Part shown: positions 29,370 through 37,951 of the stretch, in pieces
How positions within the stretch are numbered: the first letter of the stretch is position 1
Layout: each line of letters starts with the position of its first letter
Source: Exilibacterium tricleocarpae
GTDB lineage: Bacteria > Pseudomonadota > Gammaproteobacteria > Pseudomonadales > Cellvibrionaceae
Length of the DNA: 64,000 bases
Direction of reading: 5' to 3'
Assembly (NCBI RefSeq): GCF_007004655.1
Contig: NZ_ML660098.1
Coordinates: forward strand, 124,001 to 188,000
Program-made: the position numbers and the translations under genes
Notes under the pieces: model-generated
Databases searched by the model: none
Told to the model about the DNA's origin: nothing
The model's input: only the letters and a program-made list of their open reading frames with translations

Positions 29370-30752
29370 TTGCACAGTATCAAAACCCGCCTTTTCCTGA
29401 TTCTGCTGTCGGCCAACGCGCTGCTGGCGCTGCTGACCTACGCGGTGGTCAGTTGGAGTTTTGATCGCGGCTTTCTCGACTATCTCAACCGCGCCGAGCG
29501 CGAGCGGCTGACGCCGTTGATCCAGGCGCTGGAAGACGGTCACCGGGAACACGGGGACTGGCAGTGGCTGGCCGAAAACCCGCGCCAGTGGCGCCAGCTG
29601 ATGCACCGTTTTCTGTTCAACCGCCGGGGCCGAACCGAGCGTGAGGATAAATCCGCCGACCGGCGCGCGTTGCCGCCACTGAGTTTCGATCCGCGCCTGG
29701 CCCTGCTCGATGCCGACAAGAGGTTGATTGCCGGCCGCCGGGGCCGCGGGGAACCTAACTTCAAGCCCATCAGCCAGGACGGCCAGGTTATCGGCTACCT
29801 GGCCATAGTGCCCAGGCGCGAGCTGGCGCAATCGGTGGAACAGGTGTTTGCCGCCCAGCAAAATCGCAATTTTGCCATTATCGCCGCCGGTATGGTGCTG
29901 ATGTCGGGGCTGCTCGCTATCGGTATCGCCGCCTGGTTGACCCGGCCCATCAAGCACCTGGCCGCCGGTACCCGCCAGCTCACCCGGGGACACTTCGACC
30001 ATCGCATCCAGGTGACAGGGCGACATGAACTGGCGCAATTGGCGAAGGATTTCAACAGCCTGGCGCTCAGCCTGGCCGCCAATCAAAAATCCAGGCGCCA
30101 GTGGATCGCCGATATCGCCCACGAGTTGCGCACGCCGTTGACGGTATTGCGGGGCGAAATCGAGGCCCTGCTCGATCGTGTGCGGCCGCTGTCGCTCGAC
30201 AGTATCCACTCCCTGGCCAGTGAAATTCGCCAGTTGACCCGCCTGGTAGACGACTTGTATGAACTGTCATTGTCCGATTTGGGCGCCCTGGAATATCGCA
30301 AGCAGCCGCTCGATCTCAGCGCCAGTCTGGACGATATTTTTACCGCCCATGCCCAGGCACTGGAGCAGGCCGGCCTGGCACTGGATTTTAACCCGGCGAC
30401 CGAGGCCGTGGTGAGCGCCGACCCCCAGCGCCTGGCGCAGCTCTGGCACAATCTGCTGCAGAACAGTCTGCGCTACACCGATGCGCCGGGCAAACTGCGG
30501 GTGGAGATAAAAGCGACGGATAAAGCGGTTACCGTCATTTGGCAGGACTCCGCTCCCGGTGTTGACGAAGCGGACCTCGAACGCCTTACCGAGCGTCTGT
30601 TCCGTGTCGACAGCGCCCGCAGCCGCGCCGCCGGCGGCTCGGGATTGGGGCTGGCCATTGCCGCCGCCGTCGTCGAGGGCCACGGCGGCACGCTGCAGGC
30701 ATTCAGCGCCGAACTCGGCGGCCTCGGCTGGGAGATTGTATTGCCGCGCTGA
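29370..30752 (+). CDS. baeS: BaeS-like envelope-stress sensor histidine kinase
   Basis: The kinase has a membrane helix at its N-terminus, a periplasmic region of about 130 residues, a second helix (about 195-215 of the longer form), HAMP, a HisKA box WIADIAHELRTPL, and an HATPase domain with LLQNSLRYTDAPG and GSGLGLAIAAAVV. Start is uncertain: a GTG at 29286 gives 488 residues, but its first 28 codons run out of the repeat element; TTG 29370 (LHSIKTRLFLILLS) fits kinase N-termini better. The paired regulator is separated from it by another copy of the palindromic element. Confidence 0.85.
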   Translation: MHSIKTRLFLILLSANALLALLTYAVVSWSFDRGFLDYLNRAERERLTPLIQALEDGHREHGDWQWLAENPRQWRQLMHRFLFNRRGRTEREDKSADRRALPPLSFDPRLALLDADKRLIAGRRGRGEPNFKPISQDGQVIGYLAIVPRRELAQSVEQVFAAQQNRNFAIIAAGMVLMSGLLAIGIAAWLTRPIKHLAAGTRQLTRGHFDHRIQVTGRHELAQLAKDFNSLALSLAANQKSRRQWIADIAHELRTPLTVLRGEIEALLDRVRPLSLDSIHSLASEIRQLTRLVDDLYELSLSDLGALEYRKQPLDLSASLDDIFTAHAQALEQAGLALDFNPATEAVVSADPQRLAQLWHNLLQNSLRYTDAPGKLRVEIKATDKAVTVIWQDSAPGVDEADLERLTERLFRVDSARSRAAGGSGLGLAIAAAVVEGHGGTLQAFSAELGGLGWEIVLPR

Positions 30753-30800
30753 TGCGGATCGGGTCGATGGCGGCTTACTGCCGGGCTGTTAACTGGAAAC

Positions 30801-31054
30801 CAAGACACCCCCTGAAGCGAAAAGGTGCGAATTGACCGGTCCGGCTCTGGCTGAAGCCTTCAGAAACACGCCGTAAACTCGTCCCTGAGGGCTCGCCTAA
30901 AGCGCCTACTGTTGGTCACGACAGCATCCCTGCTGTCGAGAGTTTCTGAAGGCTTCAGCCAGAGCCGGACCTACCTTCAGTACGCTTAACCAAGGTCGAT
31001 GCAACTGGAACGGCGATCAATGAACTGGCGCAAATACGCTTAGGGAGGTGCCAC
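30801..31054. repeat. Palindromic intergenic element, copy E (reverse core)
   Basis: Arms 30838-30867 and 30942-30971 form a perfect 30-bp inverted repeat. The core is reversed relative to copy D, so D and E flank the kinase gene in opposite orientation. Their inner arm segment CTGAAGCCTTCAGAAAC is shared. The right terminus GTGCCAC is at 31048-31054. Confidence 0.9.
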
Positions 31055-31115
31055 AGAGCGCAGACCCGGTTTTACAAAGGGCCACCTAAAAGCACAACGC
31101 AGGAGAAACAAACTC

Positions 31116-31793
31116 ATGCACCACCCTATCCTGATTGTCGAAGACGAGCCAAAAATCGCGGCGCTGCTAGGCGACTATCTGCACAACGCAGGCTTCGAGA
31201 CCACCCACCTGGACCGCGGCGACCAGGTGGAGGACTGGCTGGCGCAACACACCCCCGCACTGATACTGCTGGATATCATGCTGCCGGGCAAAGACGGGCT
31301 GGAGTTGTGCAAAAGCATCCGCCGCCGGCGCGATACCCCCATCATTATGGTCACCGCCCGGGTGGAGGAGATCGATCGCCTGCTGGGGCTGGAACTGGGC
31401 GCAGACGACTATATCTGCAAGCCCTTCTCACCGCGGGAAGTCGTCGCCCGTGTGAAAACAGTGCTGCGGCGCCTGCAGCCGGGCACAGCGCCGGCCGATG
31501 ACCTGAGCCTCGATGAAGCCGGCTATCGGGCCACCATCAAAGGCCGGCAACTGGACCTGACCGCGGTGGAATTCAAACTGCTGAAAATGCTCGCCGATCA
31601 ACCCGGACGCATCTTTTCCCGCAGCCAGTTGATGGACACCATGTACACCGACCACCGTATCGTCTCCGACCGCACCGTAGACAGTCATATCAAGAAACTG
31701 CGCAAAAAAATCGCCGAGCGAGTGCCGGAGCGGGAGTTGATCCATTCTGTTTATGGGGTTGGTTATAAGTATGAGGCGCTGGTTGAGGATTGA
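31116..31793 (+). CDS. baeR: BaeR-like OmpR-family response regulator
   Basis: This 225-residue regulator has a receiver domain (about 1-120; phospho-acceptor Asp in LILLDIML, Lys in CKPFSPREV) and an OmpR/PhoB winged helix (about 130-220; DSHIKKLRKKI). The sequence is close to BaeR. In E. coli BaeR controls spy and exporters; here a Spy-like gene lies about 220 bp downstream. Ribosome site AGGAG precedes ATG 31116. Confidence 0.87.
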   Translation: MHHPILIVEDEPKIAALLGDYLHNAGFETTHLDRGDQVEDWLAQHTPALILLDIMLPGKDGLELCKSIRRRRDTPIIMVTARVEEIDRLLGLELGADDYICKPFSPREVVARVKTVLRRLQPGTAPADDLSLDEAGYRATIKGRQLDLTAVEFKLLKMLADQPGRIFSRSQLMDTMYTDHRIVSDRTVDSHIKKLRKKIAERVPERELIHSVYGVGYKYEALVED

Positions 31794-31835
31794 GGGAGAG
31801 CGCAGTTTGCTAAACAGGTGCACTGGGGGAGGGGA

Positions 31836-31888
31836 GTGGCACCATTCTAGGGGGACGCAACTGAAGTTACGTCCCCACACAGTGCCGC
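31836..31888. repeat. REP-like palindrome, GTGGCAC/GTGCCAC family, copy 2
   Basis: A 53-bp copy of the element at 18505, with a GGGGGACG/CGTCCCC middle stem and the outer arm ending GTGCCGC (one change). It lies just after the BaeR-like gene. Confidence 0.88.
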
Positions 31889-32016
31889 CGGAGATGGTGA
31901 CACTGGAAAAGATGTCGCCGGCTGTTTCTTATTTCTTGCACATTTATTGCCTATTTGTTGCCCATTGGATCAGCACAATAACACTCGTCAACCAATCACC
32001 GACGGAGATTTCAACC

Positions 32017-32409
32017 ATGCCCATCTCACTACGCTTGAAACAACTGGCAGTTATTCCACTCCTGGCTGTATTGAGCACCGCCATGGCCTGGGCCGATGTG
32101 CCGCCCCCGAAACCCGACCTCAGCCCGCTCTATGAGCAGTGGCAGTTGGACGAGTCAACAATCGCGGAGCTTGAGGCCTACTTCCAGCAAATGCGCGAAG
32201 CCCGCGAGTCACTGCGCGAGCAGGATTTTGCATCGCGCCAGGAACGCCGCGACGCCATGCGGGCCCTGCGGGATACACACCGGGCCAACCTCGAAACGAT
32301 ACTGGATGAAGACCAGTTGCAAGACCTCAAAGCCTATATGCGCCAATTCGGCCACCGCCGCGGCGGTCATAAAAAGCAGCGTTCGGAATCCGGGGAGATC
32401 GAAGGATAG
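32017..32409 (+). CDS. Spy/CpxP-like periplasmic protein
   Basis: This 130-residue protein has a signal peptide (about 1-26, ending AWA), then an all-helical acidic/basic body with LREQDFASRQERRDAMRALRDTHR and ETILDEDQLQDLKAYM, close to the LTxxQ repeats of the Spy/CpxP family. These proteins chaperone periplasmic proteins during envelope stress. Start ATG 32017 is preceded by a GGAG site. Its place after BaeR-like suggests control by that system. Confidence 0.75.
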   Translation: MPISLRLKQLAVIPLLAVLSTAMAWADVPPPKPDLSPLYEQWQLDESTIAELEAYFQQMREARESLREQDFASRQERRDAMRALRDTHRANLETILDEDQLQDLKAYMRQFGHRRGGHKKQRSESGEIEG

Positions 32410-32468
32410 CCACCCTCTGATCAACCCTCTCCATGGGAAGGTCATCACACCACCTTCCCTTACGCGTT

Positions 32469-32498
32469 GCGCTGCCGCCCGGCAGCGCCTTTTTTATT
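32469..32498 (+). terminator. Intrinsic terminator of the Spy-like gene
   Basis: A perfect 8-bp stem GCGCTGCC/GGCAGCGC with a 4-nt loop is followed by CTTTTTTATT. Confidence 0.88.
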
Positions 32499-32609
32499 CC
32501 CGTAACTTTTGCCGCAGTTTTATCCCGCGGCGGCGTCCCGAACCTTTATTCCGAACCTCTATTTCGAACCTCAGTCTTATACTTTTGTCCCGCGCCTTGG
32601 TCCCACACT

Positions 32610-33020
32610 TCAGGCCAGCGCCATATCCCAATACATGGCTTCAATCTTATTGCCGTCGGGATCGCGCACAAAGCATCCGTAATAAGCCTCGCCATAGTGA
32701 GGCCTCGGACCCGGCGCACCGTCATCGGTGGCACCGGCGGCAGTCGCGGCATCGTAAAAGGCATGCACCTGATCTTTAGACATGGCGAGAAAGGCAAAAT
32801 GGGTGCCGTTGCCAACCGTGGCAGCTCCGCCATCATAGGGAGCCTGCACCCAGAACTCGGGAAACTGCTTGCCGTAGGCCACCGCCTTAAACTTTAGCTC
32901 CTCGAGAACCCGCTTGGCCCCGAGGGTGGCCAGCACTTTATCGTAAAACTCAATAGCCTTTTCAAACTGATTGGTGCCCACAGAGACATGGGACATGATG
33001 GTGGGTATGTCGTCTGACAC
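32610..33020 (-). CDS. VOC-family (glyoxalase-like) protein
   Basis: The protein starts with MSHVSVGTNQFEKAIEFYDKVL after a short leader, the usual first beta-alpha of the vicinal-oxygen-chelate fold, and ends with FVRDPDGNKIEAMYW, which carries the C-terminal metal ligand Glu. Start is likely GTG 33020, which has a GAGGA site 7 bp upstream. Substrate is unknown; relatives include lyases and dioxygenases. Confidence 0.82.
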   Translation of the reverse strand: MSDDIPTIMSHVSVGTNQFEKAIEFYDKVLATLGAKRVLEELKFKAVAYGKQFPEFWVQAPYDGGAATVGNGTHFAFLAMSKDQVHAFYDAATAAGATDDGAPGPRPHYGEAYYGCFVRDPDGNKIEAMYWDMALA

Positions 33021-33109
33021 ATTGAATTCCTCTTGGCAGTGGATGTCCGCCAAGTGTACACAACCCTACTGCCAGCTCGTGTCAGCAGGGTTGTCAGGTG
33101 CCGCCCTGG

Positions 33110-33523
33110 CTAACCGGCGCCGCGAATCTGGGCCCGGACCAGTTTTCGCTCTGCTTTACCTTTCAGTTTATAGATCTTGGCGATATGGACGGGGATTGAA
33201 ATAGTATGCCGCCCGCGGGTGCGCACGGTATCGAACCGCTCGTGTACCGTGTTGCCGGTGGAGGAGATGGCGATACCGTTGGAGAAGCGCAAATCGTGAA
33301 GTTTCCTGTCTAGTATCAAGAGATAGGCAGTCGACGGTGAGGTGCGCACAATCAGCGATTGTTTGTCGACCGGGTACCACCCGTCTATGGACCAGTTTTG
33401 AAAACGCTCCACTCTCTCCAACCCGTCAAACTGATACTTCGGATCGAGGCTGTCGGCACTTCCGGCAAACGCAGACAAGCTGAAAACAGCGAGCGCTATA
33501 GCCACCAGGGTATTGAGTTGCAT
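33110..33523 (-). CDS. Small exported protein resembling DUF6491
   Basis: ATG 33523 (with GGAGAT 8 bp upstream) gives a 137-residue protein with a signal peptide (about 1-20). The mature part has a sequence pattern IDGWYPVDKQSLIVRTSPSTAYLL like DUF6491 proteins. No cysteines are seen in a paired position. Role unknown. The frame extends further upstream, but that region lacks family likeness. Confidence 0.6.
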   Translation of the reverse strand: MQLNTLVAIALAVFSLSAFAGSADSLDPKYQFDGLERVERFQNWSIDGWYPVDKQSLIVRTSPSTAYLLILDRKLHDLRFSNGIAISSTGNTVHERFDTVRTRGRHTISIPVHIAKIYKLKGKAERKLVRAQIRGAG

Positions 33524-33883
33524 AACCATATCTCCTATCGGGATAAGCTGTTGACTCACCGTGCTACCGGCAGTCATAGCCCCTATTGTTAAGTGGTCAA
33601 ACTGAACCCCGGCTGAATAGAGTCTAACGGCGGGAATTTTTATCCGGCGGCGCATTCTAAACAGTTGCCATATCGGCCTATAATGGTCGCCAGGCAAGGC
33701 ATTGTCCGCGCGGCCTCCAGGATTGCAGTCACTGAGTTAAAGCAACTGGATTAGAAAGACTGAATTGGAGTTACAGGCCCGAAATTACAAGACTAAAACC
33801 CGGGGACCGAAACTCGGGAATTGCAGCCCCAGCACAGAAACCCCAGCATCGACACCACAATACCAAAGCCCAAGGAGCCCCCT

Positions 33884-34549
33884 ATGACCACCTCGCTCAG
33901 AATCAACGACACCGCACCGGACTTCACCGCAGAAACCACCGCCGGCCCCATTAATTTTCACGACTGGATCGGCGATAGCTACGCCATACTCTTCTCCCAC
34001 CCCAAAGACTTCACACCGGTCTGCACCACCGAACTGGGCTATATGGCGGGCCTAGCGGATGAATTTTCCAAGCGTAACACCAAGATCATCGGTCTCAGCG
34101 TCGACCCGGTCGACAATCACCACAATTGGGCCAGGGACATTGAGGAAACCCAAGGCCATGCCGTCAACTATCCGATGATCGGCGATACCGAACTGACCGT
34201 TTCCAAGCTATATAATATGTTACCCGCCGACGAAAGTGGCTCTTCGGAGGGGCGCACCGCGGCCACCAATGCCACTGTGCGCACGGTGTTTATTATCGGC
34301 CCGGACAAGAAGATCAAGCTGATGCTGACCTATCCCATGAGCACCGGTCGCAACTTCGACGAAGTGTTGCGGGTGCTGGACTCCATCCAACTGACGGCAC
34401 AACACCAGGTGGCCACGCCGGTGAACTGGCAGCGGGGTGACGACTGTATTATCGTGCCGGCGGTGTCTGACGAGGACGCCAAAGCGAAATTTCCCGGCGG
34501 CTGGAAGACGATCAAACCTTACCTGCGGATGGTGCCGCACCCTGAATAG
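33884..34549 (+). CDS. 1-Cys peroxiredoxin (Prx6 type)
   Basis: This 221-residue thiol peroxidase has the PxxxTxxC active site at about residues 40-47 (PKDFTPVCTTE; peroxidatic Cys47). The extended C-terminal domain (WKTIKPYLRMVPHPE) is typical of the Prx6/AhpC-TSA 1-Cys group. AAGGAG precedes ATG 33884. It reduces peroxides in the cytoplasm; reductant unknown. Confidence 0.93.
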   Translation: MTTSLRINDTAPDFTAETTAGPINFHDWIGDSYAILFSHPKDFTPVCTTELGYMAGLADEFSKRNTKIIGLSVDPVDNHHNWARDIEETQGHAVNYPMIGDTELTVSKLYNMLPADESGSSEGRTAATNATVRTVFIIGPDKKIKLMLTYPMSTGRNFDEVLRVLDSIQLTAQHQVATPVNWQRGDDCIIVPAVSDEDAKAKFPGGWKTIKPYLRMVPHPE

Positions 34550-34645
34550 TGCCCCGCGCAAGGAACGGCAGCCAGGCTAATAACAAATAAGTTAACGTTG
34601 ACGACACGCGGGTCAGCACCAGCGACGTTAACGGGAGAAACGGCG

Positions 34646-35563
34646 GTGACTACACTTTTTCTCACCCACCCCACCTGCGAACTGCACGCCATGGGCTCCC
34701 ACCACCCGGAGTCGCCCCGACGCCTGGCGGCCATTAACGCCATGGTGCGGGAACGGGACTGGGATTCGCAACTGCGCACCGCCGCCGCCCCCAAACTCAA
34801 CAGCGCCCACCTGGCCACCGTACACCCGAAGCATCATGTAGAGGCGCTGCTCGCGCTCACCCCCACCGAGGGACTGGTAGCAGTGGATGGCGACACACTG
34901 ATCAACCCATTCAGCGTGGCCGCCTCTCTGCACGCTGCCGGTGCAGCCCTGGAAGCTACCGACAGGGTCGTCGATGGCACCGTCGACAATGCTTTCTGCG
35001 CCGTGCGCCCGCCCGGGCACCACGCCGAGTCCATTGCCGCCATGGGCTTTTGTCTGTTCAACAGTATCGCCCTGGCCGCCGACTACGCTATCGCCCAGGG
35101 TTTCGGTCGCGTCGCTATCCTCGACTTCGACGTCCACCACGGCAACGGCACTGTGGAAATCTTCCAACACCGCCCGGAGGTGCTGGTGTGCTCCAGTTTC
35201 CAATACCCCTTCTATCCCGGTCGCCACGACCGGGTGCGGCGGCCCAATATCTGTCTGACACCGCTGCCGGCGGGGACCGACAGCAGCGCCTTCCGGACCG
35301 CCGTGGAGCGCGACTGGTCGGCGGCGTTGCAACGTCATCGACCGGAGATGATTTTTATCTCCGCCGGTTTCGACGCCCATCGCCAGGACCCGTTCGGCGG
35401 CCTGCACCTGGAAGACGACGACTTTAGCTGGGTGACCCGGTTTATCCGCGACCAGGCCCAACGCTACGCCGGGGGTCGCATCGTGTCCCTGCTGGAGGGG
35501 GGTTATCATATCGACGCCCTGACCCGCAGCGTCGCCGCCCACCTGGAGGCGCTGGCGAACTGA
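34646..35563 (+). CDS. Histone-deacetylase-like (class II-type) amidohydrolase
   Basis: The 305-residue protein has the HDAC-like signature: H-H pair in RPPGHHAES (about 127-135), zinc ligands in DFDVHHGNG (about 164-172), and a catalytic Tyr in LEGGYH near 289. Bacterial relatives include acetylpolyamine and other deacetylases. The start is the GTG at 34646 after GGGAGA; the frame is open upstream but that part has no family match. Substrate is unknown. Confidence 0.9.
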   Translation: MTTLFLTHPTCELHAMGSHHPESPRRLAAINAMVRERDWDSQLRTAAAPKLNSAHLATVHPKHHVEALLALTPTEGLVAVDGDTLINPFSVAASLHAAGAALEATDRVVDGTVDNAFCAVRPPGHHAESIAAMGFCLFNSIALAADYAIAQGFGRVAILDFDVHHGNGTVEIFQHRPEVLVCSSFQYPFYPGRHDRVRRPNICLTPLPAGTDSSAFRTAVERDWSAALQRHRPEMIFISAGFDAHRQDPFGGLHLEDDDFSWVTRFIRDQAQRYAGGRIVSLLEGGYHIDALTRSVAAHLEALAN

Positions 35564-35572
35564 GCACGCCTT

Positions 35573-35657
35573 TGTAAAGCGGCACAACTCATGCTCTTAT
35601 AAAACGGCGCAACTTATTTTATAAAACCGCTCAGCGTACTTTATAAAAAGGCGCGCC
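35573..35657. repeat. Four degenerate TATAAAA-GGCGC repeats before the rhomboid gene
   Basis: Units start near 35573, 35598, 35620 and 35642 (spacing 25, 22 and 22 bp). Each has a T(G/A)TAAAA-like part followed by a C/G-rich part. They lie in the 113-bp gap between the HDAC-like and rhomboid genes and could be binding sites or a decayed tandem array. Confidence 0.55.
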
Positions 35658-35676
35658 GCCCCCATATCACCTAATC

Positions 35677-36411
35677 ATGCAAACCGAATCGCGTATTCGC
35701 ACCAGTATCCTGGTCGCCAGCGTTTTCGCCGCGCTGCTGTGGTGGCTGGAAATCCTGGAATATCTGCTCGACACCAGCTTTCACCGGCTCGGCGTCTATC
35801 CCCTCAGCCCCACCGGCCTGGTGGGTATTGTGGCGGGTCCGCTGATTCACGGCTCCTGGCAGCATATCGCCTCCAATACCCTGCCACTGCTGTTGCTGGG
35901 CAGTATCCTGCACTACGGTTATCCGAAGTCCCGCTGGTGGACGCTGGCGATTGTCTGGGTGGTGTCGGGGCTGGGCGTCTGGCTGTGGGGCCGTGAGAGT
36001 TACCACTACGGTGCCAGTGGCCTCACTCACGGGATGTTCTTCTTTCTCTTTACGATCGGTATTTTGCGGCGCGACAAGCGCTCCTCGGCACTGCTGATGG
36101 TCGCGTTTTTCATGTACGGCACCATGTTGCTGACCATCTTCCCACAGGAACCGGGCATCTCCTATGAATATCACTTTTTCGGTGCAGTGGGCGGGGTGTT
36201 GAGCGCCATCCTGTTTCGGCGCTGGGATCCCCTGCCGGAGCGCAAGGCGTATTCGTGGGAGCAGGATAGTCCTGAAGCAGAAGATCCGATTATCGGCGAT
36301 GAATGGAAAACCGGAGGGGAGGACCCGATTATCGGCGACGAGTGGAAAACCGGAGGAGAGGACACGATAAACAGAGGCGACGGCCAAACTATCGATTCTA
36401 CTGGCCGCTAA
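35677..36411 (+). CDS. Rhomboid-family intramembrane serine protease
   Basis: The 244-residue protein has six predicted helices. The catalytic dyad is visible as GASG with Ser114 and His166 in EYHFFGAVGG, plus HxxxN at 63-67. Rhomboids cleave membrane proteins within the bilayer. The C-terminal tail (about 200-235) is a direct repeat of the 13-residue unit EDPIIGDEWKTGG, twice, followed by a degenerate third (EDTINRGD). The repeat is reflected in the DNA as two 39-bp units (about 36282-36359). Confidence 0.88.
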   Translation: MQTESRIRTSILVASVFAALLWWLEILEYLLDTSFHRLGVYPLSPTGLVGIVAGPLIHGSWQHIASNTLPLLLLGSILHYGYPKSRWWTLAIVWVVSGLGVWLWGRESYHYGASGLTHGMFFFLFTIGILRRDKRSSALLMVAFFMYGTMLLTIFPQEPGISYEYHFFGAVGGVLSAILFRRWDPLPERKAYSWEQDSPEAEDPIIGDEWKTGGEDPIIGDEWKTGGEDTINRGDGQTIDSTGR

Positions 36412-36595
36412 AACCGGCGCCCATCGCTACGCCGCTGGCCATCAGCCTATCATTTATCCACAACAACAGCGGCTTCTCAGTAGAAAAATCGCCCAGGCAT
36501 AGAATCCCGGGCGTTTCAAGAAAACTGGAGTAAAAACCTGACAAAGAAGAGTTGGCCAGAACCAGTGCCAGTAGCGCAGCCACCAACGGCTGCAT
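36398..36595 (-). CDS. Possible small exported peptide
   Basis: A 65-residue frame begins with MQPLVAALLALVLANSS, which looks like a signal peptide or anchor, and a GAGGG site precedes the ATG. It overlaps the end of the rhomboid gene by 14 bp. No homologue is recognised. It may be spurious. Confidence 0.25.
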   Translation of the reverse strand: MQPLVAALLALVLANSSLSGFYSSFLETPGILCLGDFSTEKPLLLWINDRLMASGVAMGAGFSGQ

Positions 36596-36824
36596 CGTGC
36601 TGTACCCTCTGCCGCAATACTTTTGTCAAAATTACTTCCGCCACTATCTGGAGATAACGAGCATCTAGTTATACGGCAGTCGCATTATCAAAAAAAGTCG
36701 AATATAGTTGGTTTTCGATCAGGTTTTAACGAAATATTAAAACGGCCGTTGACAAAGCTGCTGGCAACGACGCTCGCTTCATGCGCCTAAAGCGAGCGCT
36801 ACCAGACAGTAGTTACAGGGGGCA
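36596..36824. other. AT-rich intergenic region without a gene
   Basis: About 230 bp, more AT-rich than its surroundings. No ribosome site, hairpin with T tract or repeat was seen. It separates the rhomboid gene from the 3' end of the NhaR-like gene. Confidence 0.5.
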
Positions 36825-37727
36825 CTAAGAAAACATCTCCCCCCTGGCGTAGTCGCAAATAGCAGCCACAGCGGGATGCCTGACCCGGCGCTCGGCAGAG
36901 ATGGCGTAAAAGCCCTGTTTGATATCCTCGGTACTGCCGATCACCCTGACCCCGAAATTCTCACACACCTCTTTCTCGATAATCGACGGCATAAAAAACG
37001 CTCCTTCCCCGGCGTGACCAAAGGACTTGACCAGGGCGCTGTCGTCAAATTGCGCGCGAATTTTGGGGTAGATTTCCCTGTCCGCCAGCCATTGATCGAA
37101 GGAGCGGCGCACCCCGTGTTGCTCGGTGGGCAGGAGCATGGGGGCACCGTCGAGACACTGGGGAAACGGGCCCTTCAAGCGTCGCGCCAGGCGCGGCATG
37201 GCAAAAAAGGACAGTCCGCATTCGCCCAGAAAGTGATTGTAGGCCTTGACCCGAAAGGCGGTGGTCAGCGGGGCGTCGCTGAGCACCAAATCCACCTTGT
37301 GGATCGCCAGTTCCGCCAGAATCGTCTCGATCGGACCCTCGCGGCTGGTCAGAACGATATCCTCGGAGAGTTTCAGGGAGGGCTCGAGTATTTTATAGAC
37401 AATGGTTTTTGGCAGCACGCTGGTGGCACCGACGATAAAGTCGATCGGGCCCTCCGCCGGCGCCCCGCGCAGCACGTCGCGCAATTCGGTGCCGAGGGCA
37501 AAGATATCGTCGGCATAGCGCAATACCAGGCGTCCGGTTTCGGTCAACTCCAGCTGCCTGCCGTTGCGGCGGAACAAATCGCTGTCCAGGCTCCGCTCCA
37601 ACAGCGACAGCTGGCCGCTGATGGTCTGGGGTGTGATATGCAACTTTTCGCTGGCGCGGGCGATACTGCCCTCGTGGGCTACCGTCCAGAAGTAATGTAA
37701 GTGCTTGTAATTAATGGAGCTGGCCAT
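36825..37727 (-). CDS. NhaR-like LysR-family regulator
   Basis: The N-terminus MASSINYKHLHYFWTVAHEGSIARASEKLHITPQTISGQLS (first 41 residues; INYKHLHYFW is the NhaR type) is a LysR helix-turn-helix. 300 residues from ATG 37727. NhaR senses Na+ and controls nhaA in enterics; no antiporter gene is near, so the target is unknown. An ATG at 37739 is less likely. Confidence 0.82.
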   Translation of the reverse strand: MASSINYKHLHYFWTVAHEGSIARASEKLHITPQTISGQLSLLERSLDSDLFRRNGRQLELTETGRLVLRYADDIFALGTELRDVLRGAPAEGPIDFIVGATSVLPKTIVYKILEPSLKLSEDIVLTSREGPIETILAELAIHKVDLVLSDAPLTTAFRVKAYNHFLGECGLSFFAMPRLARRLKGPFPQCLDGAPMLLPTEQHGVRRSFDQWLADREIYPKIRAQFDDSALVKSFGHAGEGAFFMPSIIEKEVCENFGVRVIGSTEDIKQGFYAISAERRVRHPAVAAICDYARGEMFS

Positions 37728-37951
37728 GGCTGCCCTCAAATGGGAACTTCGTATTTTTCGATCTGGGTTTGCTAGATTAAACGATTTTTTCTGATGAAAG
37801 CAATGCTTGGCCGGATCGGCGCGAATGGCCGGGTGCCAGAAAAGGGGGGATTATAGGCTTGCGGGGGTGGGGTCGCCCTGTATTTACCGGTCAACCCTGG
37901 GTTTAAATACCAGTCATGAGACCTTACATCTGGTCTTGTTTTTATTCTTAA

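Noticed and set aside
31753-32016. An upstream extension of the Spy-like protein
   Set aside because: It overlaps the end of the BaeR-like gene and the REP-like element; the ribosome site and signal peptide fix the start at 32017.
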